64,000 nucleotides of DNA from Patescibacteria group bacterium (GTDB lineage: Bacteria; Patescibacteria; Paceibacteria; UBA9973; UBA2103), in NCBI GenBank assembly GCA_004322365.1, contig SCTS01000003.1:1-64000 (forward strand). The letters are read 5' to 3'. Below, in pieces: positions 1-7,968 of this stretch. Position 1 is the first letter of the stretch; every line of letters begins with the position of its first letter. A program made the translations under genes and the position numbers. The notes below the pieces were generated by a model. That model saw nothing but the letters and a program-made list of their open reading frames with translations, was not told the DNA's origin and made no database searches.

Positions 1-572
1 GGCATGACTTCTTGTCGAAGAATTGCCTCTCGCACCTCTGCATATTCTTCGTTCCCAAGTTTTGCTCCGAGGTTTTCTTTCATGAACGCCACATAACGGT
101 CAACGGTTTCTATCCATGTCTCGCGACGGTTTTCTGATTCAATCCAACGCGCGTAGGTTCGAAGATACACAAACTCTCCGAGCGGGTTATTTTTGAAATA
201 TTTTTTACTCTCTTCTGCAAGCTTCCTCACATGTTCAGGCACTTCACCTTGGGTATCGCGTAGGCGAGTGCGTTCAGCTCTATATAAAATGTACGCTTTC
301 GCAGTTGCAGGAAAGTTTTGTACCATAAGTATTTTTTCAACTTCGTCTTGCACACCCTCTACTGTTGGTACAAACTTCGTATCGCTGGACTTTTTTGCAT
401 ACAGACTTCTTTCTACTTCTTCAGCAATATTCGCGCATATACCGTCAGTAAATTCTCCCGCTGCTCGCATCGCTCTCTCTATGGCAACTGTAATTTTTTT
501 AATGGAAAAAGGCACCCGTGTCCCATTTCGTTTAATAATGTGCGTCAGTAATGTGGATTGTTGTGATGACAT
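1..572 (-). CDS. nrdJ: Class II (adenosylcobalamin-type) ribonucleoside-triphosphate reductase, N-terminal part
   Basis: This reading frame runs off the left edge of the window; about 190 N-terminal residues are visible. Residues ~13-110 form an ATP-cone allosteric domain, beginning KRNGTRVPFSIKKI. It is followed by FVYLRTYARWI and ETWIETVDRYV, which resemble the opening of the monomeric B12-dependent reductase of lactobacilli (TYARWL...NWDETVKRV). The enzyme would reduce ribonucleotides to deoxyribonucleotides without oxygen. The active-site cysteines lie outside the window. The start is the ATG at 572; an in-frame TAG lies ten codons upstream with no other ATG between. The gene is divergent from an ArsR-type regulator, so the 60-bp gap probably holds both promoters. 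A class III enzyme with an ATP cone is the main alternative, but the YARW block argues against it. Confidence 0.72.
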   Translation of the reverse strand, partial: MSSQQSTLLTHIIKRNGTRVPFSIKKITVAIERAMRAAGEFTDGICANIAEEVERSLYAKKSSDTKFVPTVEGVQDEVEKILMVQNFPATAKAYILYRAERTRLRDTQGEVPEHVRKLAEESKKYFKNNPLGEFVYLRTYARWIESENRRETWIETVDRYVAFMKENLGAKLGNEEYAEVREAILRQEVM

Positions 573-599
573 AATAAGTGGAGATGATATATTGATAAG

Positions 600-634
600 G
601 GTCTATGAATTTAACATATAGATAGAGGTCTATG
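600..634 (+). promoter_or_regulatory. Direct repeat in the divergent nrdJ/arsR control region
   Basis: GGTCTATG occurs at 600-607 and again at 627-634, where the second copy contains the ATG of the ArsR-type gene. Between them lies the imperfect palindrome CTATGAATTTAACATATAG. The position between two divergent genes, one encoding a winged-helix regulator, suggests an autoregulatory operator. This is inference from position and symmetry only. Confidence 0.35.
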
Positions 635-997
635 GGTAAAAAACAACTGGGGATAAAGAGTTCAAAAACAAAAACAGCAAAGAGTAAAGTAGCTCTCACA
701 TACGCGCGCCCAGAATGGGTAAAAAGTGGTGAAGAAGAACTCTGCCCTGACTGCTTTAAAGTGGTGGGAGATAAGAGTCGATATACCCTTGTGTGCTTAC
801 TTGGGAAAACCAAAACAGGTATGACTGTTGGACAGCTTACCGACCAGATGCAGTTGCGTCAGCCGACGATATCGCACCACTTGAACATACTTCGCTCGGT
901 TGATGCGGTGGAGAGTGAAGATCGTGGGCGCGAGAGAGTGTACACACTCAATCGGAGTGCGCATTGTTTTGAAGATTGCCAAATACCTTTTAAATAA
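632..997 (+). CDS. ArsR-family winged-helix transcriptional regulator
   Basis: This is a 121-aa DNA-binding protein. The core (residues ~40-115) has the ArsR/SmtB layout: a helix with KVVGDKSRYTLVCLL, the recognition helix region RQPTISHHLNILRSV, and the wing RGRERVYTLN. A Lys-rich tail of ~25 residues precedes it. Cysteines sit in CPDC just before the core and in HCFEDC at the C-terminus, which could bind a metal or sense redox state; the classical ELCVCDL metal site is absent. It lies 14 bp upstream of nirK and divergent from the class II reductase, so it may control either one. The inducer cannot be read from the sequence. Confidence 0.8.
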   Translation: MGKKQLGIKSSKTKTAKSKVALTYARPEWVKSGEEELCPDCFKVVGDKSRYTLVCLLGKTKTGMTVGQLTDQMQLRQPTISHHLNILRSVDAVESEDRGRERVYTLNRSAHCFEDCQIPFK

Positions 998-1011
998 TTA
1001 AACAGAATTCT

Positions 1012-2235
1012 ATGTTTGAACCACTTTCGTATGTTTGGCAATACTTAGTACAAGGGTTTGGTCTTTTCATAGCATACGTATTTGCGGCGATTTTTCTCTA
1101 CCTCGTCTTACGGCGTCTCAATTCCCGTCCGCTTACAATTATTCTTTTGGTGGTATTTCTTGGAGTTTCTATCTTTTTTTATGTTCCGAACGGTTTACCT
1201 CGCGCTTTTGAGTATCCTTTCTTTCTCAAAACCTACGGGCCCGCAAGCGGACCAGTGTTGCCGTTTACGAATGTGTCGGATTTTTTAAAAAACTTTAACC
1301 AATTTGAACGGGTATCCGACATCGCACGTGACCCGAGTGACATTCCTTCACCGATTGAACGCACCACTTCCGCCGATGTGAATATAGAAATAACCGCGAA
1401 AGAAGTACTTGCCGAAATGGCGCCCGGCGTAACATTTAACTATTGGACATTCGGTGGCACAGTGCCTGGACCGTTTCTTCGTGTACGCGAAGGAGATACC
1501 GTCAATCTCACACTGAAGAACGACGAGACGAGTTTGCATAATCACTCAATCGACCTGCATGCGGTGACTGGTCCCGGTGGTGGCGCGGTAGCTACGAACG
1601 TCAAGCCGGGTGAAAGTAAGATCTTGAAGTTCAAGGCACTGAACTCCGGACTCTATGTCTACCACTGCGCCTCTCCGAATGTTGCGAATCATATGACGCA
1701 CGGCATGTACGGACTTATCCTCGTTGAACCAAAAGAAGGTTTGCCAAAAGCCGATAAAGAATTGTATGTCATGCAGGGAGAGTTCTATAGCGCAGGCACA
1801 CTTGGGCGTCAAGGGCTTCAGCTTTTTGATGCGCAAGCGATGCTCGATGGGAAGCCGCAATATATTGTCTTCAATGGACGCACAGGCGCTCTCACTGAAA
1901 ATATGAATGCAGAGGTTGGAGAAACGGTGCGTATATATATTGGCAACGGAGGTGTTAATCTCGTCTCAAGCTTCCATGTTATTGGAGAGATTTTTGATCG
2001 TGTGTATCGTGAAGGAGATTTAGTAAGTGCGCCCGCGAAGAGTGTACAGACCACTCTTGTTCCAGCTGGAGGTGCTGCAATGGTTGAGTTTAAGGTTGAT
2101 TACCCAGGAAACTATATGCTGGTTGACCATGCGCTCTCGCGACTTGACCGAGGTGCATGGGGAGTGCTTCGTGTGACTGGTCCTGAAAATAAAGAAATAT
2201 TTGATGGTGTTATTGAAGCAATGCCTGGACACTAG
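1012..2235 (+). CDS. nirK: Membrane-anchored copper nitrite reductase (NirK/AniA type)
   Basis: NirK reduces nitrite to nitric oxide in two cupredoxin domains. Two hydrophobic segments (residues ~10-30 and ~40-58) anchor it, with the catalytic part predicted outside the membrane. All expected ligands are visible: HNHSIDLHAVTG (~176-187) supplies the type 1 His, the catalytic Asp and a type 2 His; YHCA (~218) supplies the type 2 His and type 1 Cys; HMTHGMYG supplies the type 1 His and Met; SSFHVIGEIFD (~321) holds the second catalytic His; VDHALSR (~372) holds the last type 2 His. The second domain closely resembles Neisseria AniA. It is 407 aa and has its own start 14 bp after the ArsR-type gene, probably in the same transcript. 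The electron donor is not encoded in the window. Confidence 0.93.
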   Translation: MFEPLSYVWQYLVQGFGLFIAYVFAAIFLYLVLRRLNSRPLTIILLVVFLGVSIFFYVPNGLPRAFEYPFFLKTYGPASGPVLPFTNVSDFLKNFNQFERVSDIARDPSDIPSPIERTTSADVNIEITAKEVLAEMAPGVTFNYWTFGGTVPGPFLRVREGDTVNLTLKNDETSLHNHSIDLHAVTGPGGGAVATNVKPGESKILKFKALNSGLYVYHCASPNVANHMTHGMYGLILVEPKEGLPKADKELYVMQGEFYSAGTLGRQGLQLFDAQAMLDGKPQYIVFNGRTGALTENMNAEVGETVRIYIGNGGVNLVSSFHVIGEIFDRVYREGDLVSAPAKSVQTTLVPAGGAAMVEFKVDYPGNYMLVDHALSRLDRGAWGVLRVTGPENKEIFDGVIEAMPGH

Positions 2236-2264
2236 TGAGTGAACTGCCTATAGACAAGGGTAGG

Positions 2265-2279
2265 ATTGTCTGGGACAAT
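2265..2279. promoter_or_regulatory. Short palindrome in the leader of the cold-shock gene
   Basis: ATTGTCTGGGACAAT is a perfect 6-bp inverted repeat with a 3-nt centre, about 70 bp before the cold-shock gene. The rest of the 2236-2349 gap is purine-rich and ends in an A-rich run before the ATG. The element could be an operator or part of a structured cold-shock leader. The sequence does not decide between these. Confidence 0.3.
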
Positions 2280-2349
2280 AGAGGGGTCTAAGGGACTAAA
2301 GAAACAAGGTCGGATTTCTCAACAAAAAACAAAAAAATAAAACAAAAAC

Positions 2350-2547
2350 ATGACAGGAACAATAAAAACCCTGACGGATAGAGGATTCGGATTCATCTCA
2401 CGCGAAGGCGAGACGAAGGATCTTTTCTTTCATTCAAAGGATCTCGTTGGTGTCACTTTTGATGAACTTAAGGCAGGCGATGTCGTCTCCTTTGAGGTTC
2501 AGCAAGGTGAAAAGGGACCAAGCGCAGTGAACGTATCTCGCGCATAA
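2350..2547 (+). CDS. csp: Cold-shock domain protein
   Basis: This is a 65-aa single-domain OB-fold protein that binds single-stranded RNA and DNA and melts RNA structure. The RNP1-like stretch is RGFGFISREG (~12-21) and the RNP2-like stretch is DLFFHSKDL (~25-33), both in the canonical order. Length and layout match the CspA family. It is followed 20 bp later by a clear intrinsic terminator and preceded by a 114-bp leader, so it is probably a single-gene transcript. Confidence 0.95.
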   Translation: MTGTIKTLTDRGFGFISREGETKDLFFHSKDLVGVTFDELKAGDVVSFEVQQGEKGPSAVNVSRA

Positions 2548-2566
2548 TCCACTCACTATGAGAAAG

Positions 2567-2599
2567 AAAATACCGCCTTCAAGGCGGTATTTTCTTTTG
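2567..2599 (+). terminator. Intrinsic terminator after csp
   Basis: The hairpin has arms AAAATACCGCC and GGCGGTATTTT around a 5-nt loop and is followed by TTTCTTTT. It ends the cold-shock transcript and separates it from the next promoter. Confidence 0.9.
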
Positions 2600-2658
2600 C
2601 CCGCTTCAGTAAGTAATTGTTTGATTTTTTGAAAAATTAATGTTATAATTTGAACGCA

Positions 2659-3168
2659 ATGAAAGATTTCAAAAAAGGAGGTGGTTTTGGTGGCGGAAGA
2701 AGCGGTGGCGGGTTTAAAAAACCTAGCTTTAGCCGTGGCGCCCCTCAGGGCGGTGGAAGTTTTCGAGGTGGCCCAAAGCGAGACTTCTCGGCACCTTTAG
2801 AAATGCATCAAGCAACATGTGTGGATTGCGGAAAAATGTGTGAAGTTCCATTTCGCCCTAACGGAAAGAAGCCAGTATTTTGTAGAGATTGCTTTGCAAG
2901 TAAGAGAGAAGATACACCTCGCTCGTTTTCGCACGCCCCTTCAAATGCACGACCATCTTTTCGATCTAATTCTTTTGATGGTGGTGAGAGGCAGGGAAGC
3001 GATCTGAAAAACCAAGTTGAGCTGTTACACTCTAAGGTGGATGCACTGACACGAATGGTTGCGGCACTTGGCGGCACTTCATCTGAGAGTGTAGCCGTTA
3101 AGTCTTCAGGGAAAGCGTTGGTAAAACCATCACTTCGGAAGACTTCTACAAGATCTGCAAAGAAATAG
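2659..3168 (+). CDS. Gly/Arg-rich zinc-ribbon protein of unknown function
   Basis: Residues ~1-45 are a Gly/Arg/Lys/Phe-rich low-complexity tail. A four-cysteine zinc ribbon follows: CVDCGKMCEVPF then CRDC (~51-77). After a Ser/Arg-rich linker, residues ~115-135 could form a short coiled coil (LKNQVELLHSKVDALTRMV). The RGG-like tail with a zinc ribbon suggests nucleic-acid binding. Proteins of this kind are common in Parcubacteria, but I know no assigned function. A consensus TATAAT at 2644-2649 ends 9 nt before the ATG at 2659, so the mRNA has almost no 5' leader. A TTG further upstream at 2650 is a less likely start. Confidence 0.8.
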   Translation: MKDFKKGGGFGGGRSGGGFKKPSFSRGAPQGGGSFRGGPKRDFSAPLEMHQATCVDCGKMCEVPFRPNGKKPVFCRDCFASKREDTPRSFSHAPSNARPSFRSNSFDGGERQGSDLKNQVELLHSKVDALTRMVAALGGTSSESVAVKSSGKALVKPSLRKTSTRSAKK

Positions 3169-3231
3169 ATTCAACCTAGTAGTTTGTTTGTATAGAACAA
3201 GCACCCACTAAAAGTTTTTTAAATATACATT

Positions 3232-4689
3232 ATGGCAACAGCTCGTGGAGAAGTAATAGTTCGATTTGAAAAAGTCTCACACGACTTTACTATTCGCAAG
3301 CCCATTTTGCGTGAGGTGGATTTTTCTATACGCAAAGGAACAAAGATAACCCTCATGGGTCAAAATGGTGCAGGCAAAAGTACTATTTTTGGTTTGATTA
3401 CTAAAAGCCACGAACCTGAAGACGGTCAGATTCATTTTCAGCATGGGCTCACTATTGCGCTTGGTAGGCAAGTTATTCCGCGAGATCAAATGGACCTTAC
3501 GGTGCGTGAATTTTTTCAAAAGGTTTTTCCTCACAAGGTGTATGACATTGATCCTCGCATTGATGCAGTTTTAGAAGTGGTGAACTTAGTGGCTCCCTAT
3601 GAAAAAGTAATACGAACATTTTCAGGTGGTCAGCAGGCACGACTTCTTTTGGCGTCAGCACTTATTCAAAATCCCGATCTATTGCTTTTGGATGAACCAA
3701 CAAACAATCTCGACAAAGAGGGAATTGCGCATCTCACGAAGTTCCTTATTGAATACAAGAAGACGGTGATTGTTATTTCTCACGATGCAGAATTTTTAAA
3801 TGCTTTCACACAAGGGGTTTTGTATTTGGATATTCATACACACACCATTGAGCAGTATGTGGGTAACTACTCTGATGTGGTTGCAGAAATTTCTGTTCGT
3901 ATAGAAAAGGAAAACCGTAAGAATGCTCAATTGGCTAAAGAAATACAAGAGAATAAAGACAAAGCAAACTTTTTTGCTAACAAAGGTGGGCAAATGCGTA
4001 TGGTTGCAAAACGCATGCGCGCAAAGGCTGACGAGCTTGAAGAAGCCAAAGTTGAGGTGCGGAAAGAAGATAAGGCTATTCGTTCGTTTAGAATTCCATT
4101 TCAGCAAGGGCTTATTGGCGAGATCGTGACTATTTCTTCGCTCACGGTGGTGAAGAAGCACAAACCAACGGAGCGCAAAGTGAAGGTGGTACTCCGAAAG
4201 AATGAACACCTCCTGCTCGCTGGTCCAAATGGTATTGGTAAAAGTACTCTTTTACAGTCGCTTGCCGATGGAACAGCAAAGGGTGCCGATATTATGCCAG
4301 GGGTACGCATAGGGTATTACCGTCAGGATTTTTCGAACCTTGATTTTGACAGCACTGTCTATGAAGAGCTTGCATCAGTATTGAGTATTCGCATTGAGGA
4401 AGATGTTCGAAAAGTCGCTGCAGGGTTTTTACTCAGCGGTGAAATTTTTCATTCCAAGATAGGTACGCTTTCTGAAGGACAAAAGGGATTAGTGGCTTTT
4501 GCTCGTTTGGTATTGTTAAAACCGGGACTGCTGATTTTGGACGAACCAACCAACCACATTAACTTCCGTCACTTACCCCTCATTGCGGAAGCACTGAGCG
4601 CGTATGAAGGACCGATGATTCTTGTTTCTCACGTGCCAGACTTTGTTGCACAAATCCGCATTGACGAAATTTTGGATCTAAATAGTTGA
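3232..4689 (+). CDS. ABC-F family ATPase (EttA/Uup-like translation factor)
   Basis: This is a soluble protein with two ABC ATPase domains and no membrane segment, so it is not a transporter. Domain 1 has Walker A GQNGAGKST (~43-51), signature FSGGQQ (~130) and Walker B LLLLDEPTNNLD (~152). Domain 2 has GPNGIGKST (~331), signature LSEGQKG and LLILDEPTNHIN. The two are joined by a Lys/Glu-rich helical linker (~215-285) of the kind that reaches into the ribosomal E site. ABC-F proteins modulate ribosomes or protect them from antibiotics; the subfamily cannot be named from these motifs. At 485 aa it is slightly short for the family (~520-640). Confidence 0.9.
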   Translation: MATARGEVIVRFEKVSHDFTIRKPILREVDFSIRKGTKITLMGQNGAGKSTIFGLITKSHEPEDGQIHFQHGLTIALGRQVIPRDQMDLTVREFFQKVFPHKVYDIDPRIDAVLEVVNLVAPYEKVIRTFSGGQQARLLLASALIQNPDLLLLDEPTNNLDKEGIAHLTKFLIEYKKTVIVISHDAEFLNAFTQGVLYLDIHTHTIEQYVGNYSDVVAEISVRIEKENRKNAQLAKEIQENKDKANFFANKGGQMRMVAKRMRAKADELEEAKVEVRKEDKAIRSFRIPFQQGLIGEIVTISSLTVVKKHKPTERKVKVVLRKNEHLLLAGPNGIGKSTLLQSLADGTAKGADIMPGVRIGYYRQDFSNLDFDSTVYEELASVLSIRIEEDVRKVAAGFLLSGEIFHSKIGTLSEGQKGLVAFARLVLLKPGLLILDEPTNHINFRHLPLIAEALSAYEGPMILVSHVPDFVAQIRIDEILDLNS

Positions 4690-4729
4690 TGTCTTCGTAT
4701 TATTTTTCACATTTTTCCAACTCACATCT

Positions 4730-4758
4730 ATTCTAGCTTTTTGCAAAATACTAGAATA
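4730..4758 (+). repeat. Copy 1 of a 29-bp inverted repeat (candidate operator)
   Basis: The 29-bp sequence is itself semi-palindromic: ATTCTAG at the left, TTTTTGCAAAA in the middle and CTAGAAT at the right. Its exact reverse complement lies at 5030-5058. This copy covers the expected -35 region of the following regulator gene, whose -10 (TATACT) is at 4775-4780. A bound repressor would therefore block that promoter. It is very likely a regulator binding site; the binding protein is inferred to be the adjacent HTH protein. Confidence 0.75.
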
Positions 4759-4787
4759 CGTATGAATGATTGTATATACTAACGTGT

Positions 4788-5060
4788 ATGAAAGTGAACT
4801 ATCGAAAATTAGAGCGGATAGTCAAAGGATATGCTAACCATAATCGACTTCAGGTTATGGACTTGCTCAAAAGTGAGCCAGAGCTTTCTGTTGGAGAAAT
4901 AGCTGAAAAGCTACAGATAGGATATATGAATGTATCAGATCATATTCGCAAACTCGCTGTTGCTGGACTAGTGATGAAGCGGAGTGACGGTCCTAATGTG
5001 AGACACAAACTCACTCCTCGTGCTGAATCTATTCTAGTATTTTGCAAAAAGCTAGAATGA
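4788..5060 (+). CDS. Small winged-helix (ArsR/MarR-like) transcriptional regulator
   Basis: This 90-aa protein is almost entirely one winged-helix domain: an ANHNRLQVMDLLK helix (~15-27), LSVGEIAEKLQIGYMNVSDHI as the helix-turn-helix (~34-54) and a VRHKLT wing. It has no cysteines in the core that would suggest a metal site. The ATG at 4788 lies 7 nt after TATACT, implying a leaderless transcript. It is flanked by two inverted 29-bp repeats, the second of which forms its own last codons. The stop overlaps the ATG of the next gene (ATGA), so the flavoprotein is translationally coupled. It probably represses itself and the downstream gene. Confidence 0.82.
   Translation: MKVNYRKLERIVKGYANHNRLQVMDLLKSEPELSVGEIAEKLQIGYMNVSDHIRKLAVAGLVMKRSDGPNVRHKLTPRAESILVFCKKLE
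5030..5058 (-). repeat. Copy 2 of the 29-bp inverted repeat, inside coding sequence
   Basis: This is the exact reverse complement of 4730-4758. It forms the last codons of the HTH gene and ends at the ATG of the flavoprotein gene (5057). A site here could act as a roadblock or support DNA looping with copy 1, and in RNA the two copies could pair. That the coding end of a regulator exactly matches its upstream site is unusual. Confidence 0.75.
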
Positions 5061-6415
5061 AAACAAAAGTAAAAAAGTCGGTGGTAGTGCATGGGGCGAA
5101 AGATGTAGCGCCTACCGCAAAAGAAATTGTATGGGATGTGGTGGTCATTGGTGGTGGCCCTGCAGGCATGATGGCAGCTGGCAGGGCTGGTGAGAGAAGG
5201 AAGCGTGTTTTGTTGCTTGAAAAAAATTCTAAAGTCGGAAAGAAGTTACTTATTACAGGCGGTGGCAGGTGTAATGTGACGAACAACAAACCTGATGTTC
5301 GCACGATGCTTGCGAAGTATACGAAGAGTGACAAGTTTCTTTTTTCTGCTTTTACTCAATTTGGTGTAACGGAGGCTTTCAGTTTTTTTAACGAGAAAGG
5401 GATGGCTATGAAAGAGGAGCCAGAAGGAAGAATGTTTCCTGTTTCAAATAAAGCAGAATCAGTGTGGAATGTGCTTATTGAATATATGAAGGTGGGACGA
5501 GTGAAGGTGCAAACAAAAGCAAATGTATCTGGTATTACTTTCAATAAATTTTTACACAGAGTAATTATTACGCTCACCGACGGGTCTACTATTTCTGCTC
5601 GTTCATGTGTGGTTGCGACTGGTGGAACATCGCATCCAGAAACAGGTTCCACCGGTGAAGGATTTACTTGGTTGGAGTCGCTTGGTCACGAAGTAATAAA
5701 AAATGATGCAGCGCTGGTGCCTATTGCCTTGAAAGATAGCTGGATACATAGCGTTGCCGGTGTAGTGCTTAAAGATATTAAGCTCACGACCTTTAAAAAT
5801 GACATAAAGCAACAAGTGTACAAAGGAAAATTACTTTTTACGCACGTTGGCATTAGCGGTCCAACGGTTTTGAATATGAGTAGGGAAGTTGGCGAGCTTT
5901 TAACTTCTTCCGAAGGAGATGAGTATTTGAAAGAAGATGAAGCAGTGGAAACATCAAAGAAGAATGAGGTAACTATTATGCTTGATATGTTCCCGATGTT
6001 TGATCACGGTCTATTGCGAGAAAAACTACAAACAGTGTTAACGACTGAGAGTAATAAAAAAATAAAAAATTCTCTTTCGTCTTTTTTACCTCCGTTGCTC
6101 GTTGCTCCTATTTTAGAGCTTGCACAGGTGAATGGTGAAACATTCAACCACTCCGTGCGCTCGACAGAGCGCACGGCACTCGTTGCTATTTTAAAAGCGG
6201 TCCCTCTTCATGTTTCTAAGCTTCTAGGAAAAAATAAAGCAGTTGTCTCATCGGGAGGTGTAACGCTCAGTGAGGTGAATTTTAAAACAATGCAGTCACG
6301 CTTAGTGCCACAGGTATACCTTGTGGGCGATGTGTTAAATATCAATAGACCATCTGGTGGATATAGTTTGCAGTTATGTTGGACTACTGGATACATCGCA
6401 GGAAACAACTGCTGA
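5057..6415 (+). CDS. HI0933-family FAD-dependent oxidoreductase
   Basis: This 452-aa flavoprotein has an N-terminal dinucleotide-binding fold, VVVIGGGPAGMMAAGRA (~30-46), then LLLEKNSKVGKKLLITGGGRCNVTN, the hallmark of the HI0933/YhiN/BaiN family. A C-terminal FAD contact GDVLNINRPSGGYSLQLC (~427-444) matches the family. Physiological substrates are mostly unknown; one gut homologue (BaiN) is implicated in bile-acid metabolism, which is not relevant here. The ATG overlaps the stop of the upstream regulator, so regulator and enzyme form one unit. A Lys-rich stretch of ~25 residues precedes the fold. Confidence 0.9.
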   Translation: MKTKVKKSVVVHGAKDVAPTAKEIVWDVVVIGGGPAGMMAAGRAGERRKRVLLLEKNSKVGKKLLITGGGRCNVTNNKPDVRTMLAKYTKSDKFLFSAFTQFGVTEAFSFFNEKGMAMKEEPEGRMFPVSNKAESVWNVLIEYMKVGRVKVQTKANVSGITFNKFLHRVIITLTDGSTISARSCVVATGGTSHPETGSTGEGFTWLESLGHEVIKNDAALVPIALKDSWIHSVAGVVLKDIKLTTFKNDIKQQVYKGKLLFTHVGISGPTVLNMSREVGELLTSSEGDEYLKEDEAVETSKKNEVTIMLDMFPMFDHGLLREKLQTVLTTESNKKIKNSLSSFLPPLLVAPILELAQVNGETFNHSVRSTERTALVAILKAVPLHVSKLLGKNKAVVSSGGVTLSEVNFKTMQSRLVPQVYLVGDVLNINRPSGGYSLQLCWTTGYIAGNNC

Positions 6416-6440
6416 GGATTAAGTTCGGTATACTGGTTTT

Positions 6441-7013
6441 GTGAAAGAAACTATAGCAATTATTGCTGCATTGTTAGCGATTGCAGGGAACGTTCCCTAC
6501 CTCATGGACATTTTGAAGGGGCGTGTAAAGCCTCATGCGTATACATGGTTTGTCTGGAGTATTGTTTCTGGAATTATTCTTTTTGGACAACTGAGTAAGG
6601 GTGCAGGTGTTGGGGCATTACCTACCGCCGCGTCTGAAATTTTTACACTTATCATTTTCCTTTTTTCACTAAAATACGGATTTAAGGGAATTACAAAAAC
6701 AGATACTTTCTTCTTATGTCTTGCGCTGGTAGGTCTTATTCCATGGTTGCTGACAAAAGACCCAACAGCTTCAGTAATTATTGCAGTCTTAATAGATGTC
6801 ACTGCTTTTATCCCAACTATCAGAAAAACATGGCTAGAACCAAAGACAGAAACTCCCATTCTTTTTGGAATGAATGTAGTACGACACACCCTCGCACTCT
6901 TTTCTTTGCAGGCATATAATATTGCGACAACCTTACACTCTATTGTGATGATTGCCACAAACTCACTTATGACAGTATTGATTCTTCGAAAAAAGAAAAG
7001 AAAGCATCCATAA
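6441..7013 (+). CDS. Seven-segment membrane protein with PQ-loop-like repeats
   Basis: This 190-aa protein is nearly all membrane, with about seven hydrophobic segments. The first repeat NVPYLMDILKGRVKPHAYTW and a second (IPTIRKTWLEPKTETPILFG) resemble the Pro-containing helices of SemiSWEET/PQ-loop transporters, so a small-molecule transporter is possible. I do not recognise a specific family. The GTG start lies 6 nt after TATACT (6429-6434), so the mRNA should be leaderless. The next gene begins 7 bp after its stop and is likely co-transcribed. Confidence 0.75.
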   Translation: MKETIAIIAALLAIAGNVPYLMDILKGRVKPHAYTWFVWSIVSGIILFGQLSKGAGVGALPTAASEIFTLIIFLFSLKYGFKGITKTDTFFLCLALVGLIPWLLTKDPTASVIIAVLIDVTAFIPTIRKTWLEPKTETPILFGMNVVRHTLALFSLQAYNIATTLHSIVMIATNSLMTVLILRKKKRKHP

Positions 7014-7020
7014 AAAATAT

Positions 7021-7956
7021 ATGATAAAGATAAAAACAATCCTCTCTATTTTTTGTGTTCTGGCGATTGTATTGGTAGGTATATTTTTTGTGTTTCGTAA
7101 CACTTCTATTATTGAGCCTGCCATAAACGAACAAGCAACTTCTCTGGCGTCGGTTTTGCCAAGCGTTATCATAGCGCTGACTAATACTGATCGAGTGAAA
7201 AATGGTTCATCCCTTCTTGTTGAAAATCCACTTCTCACTAAAGCGGCACAGATGAAAGCTGACGACATGCTCGCGCGTCAGTATTATTCGCACACAACAC
7301 CTGAAGGTCACACTCCACTTTATTTTTTGGATACGGTTGGTTATAAATATTTAAATGCAGGAGAAAATCTTGATTTAACCTATGAGAGTACTGCAGATGA
7401 TGTGCATACTGCATGGCTTAATTCGCCCGCGCATCGTGCAAATCTTTTGTTACCGCAATACACTGAGATAGGGGTAGGGGTCGCTGAAGGAGAATACCGA
7501 GGTGAGCATGTTACTTTCGTTGTGGAAATTATGACGACGCCGATGCCGTTAGTTAGCAGTACACCAGCGTGCTGTGAATTAGTTGAGGTGACCAAAAAAC
7601 CTGCGGTGAAAACCAAAACATCAGTTACGTCTCCACAGTTCATCCCCGTTATACCTGTTTCTTCACCAGCATCAGTACAAACCTCTTCTGAGACATTTAT
7701 CTCTACTACTACATCAGCACTTCCACCGGTATTAGAGAAAGTACTCTCCCAAGTTGCTTCAAGTTCTTTACCACTTCCCACGCTCGTTGTGTCTGTGTCG
7801 AGCACGGAGAGTGCTGTCGAGCTTCTTGGGCTATTTAAAGACACAAAAGTTTCTTTCATTGATTCAGTCCGATCATTCGTGTTTAGTCTACAGAGAGTAA
7901 CAAAAGAGTTCGTTATGCGTCTTGGAGAGAGTGCGTCTCGTTTTAAGGTACAATAA
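7021..7956 (+). CDS. Secreted CAP-domain (SCP/PR-1-like) protein
   Basis: A Lys-rich start and one hydrophobic segment (~7-27) give a signal anchor. Residues ~45-175 are a CAP domain: YYSHTTPEGHTPL, AGENLDL, then AWLNSPAHRANLLLPQYTEIGVG, the conserved His/Glu signature of the YkwD group. The remaining ~120 residues are Ser/Thr/Pro/Val-rich and probably a cell-surface spacer, ending in a short amphipathic stretch. Bacterial CAP proteins are extracellular, with poorly known roles in envelope or sporulation biology. It sits in a run of membrane and secreted proteins, consistent with a surface function. Confidence 0.88.
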   Translation: MIKIKTILSIFCVLAIVLVGIFFVFRNTSIIEPAINEQATSLASVLPSVIIALTNTDRVKNGSSLLVENPLLTKAAQMKADDMLARQYYSHTTPEGHTPLYFLDTVGYKYLNAGENLDLTYESTADDVHTAWLNSPAHRANLLLPQYTEIGVGVAEGEYRGEHVTFVVEIMTTPMPLVSSTPACCELVEVTKKPAVKTKTSVTSPQFIPVIPVSSPASVQTSSETFISTTTSALPPVLEKVLSQVASSSLPLPTLVVSVSSTESAVELLGLFKDTKVSFIDSVRSFVFSLQRVTKEFVMRLGESASRFKVQ

Positions 7957-7968
7957 TATTTAGTCAGT

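Noticed and set aside
193..621. Plus-strand open frame of 142 codons
   Set aside because: It is antisense to the class II reductase frame, whose ATP cone and YARW motifs are clear on the minus strand.
2650..2658. TTG start for the zinc-ribbon gene
   Set aside because: It would begin immediately at the end of the TATAAT box, so it would not be in the transcript; the ATG at 2659 is preferred.
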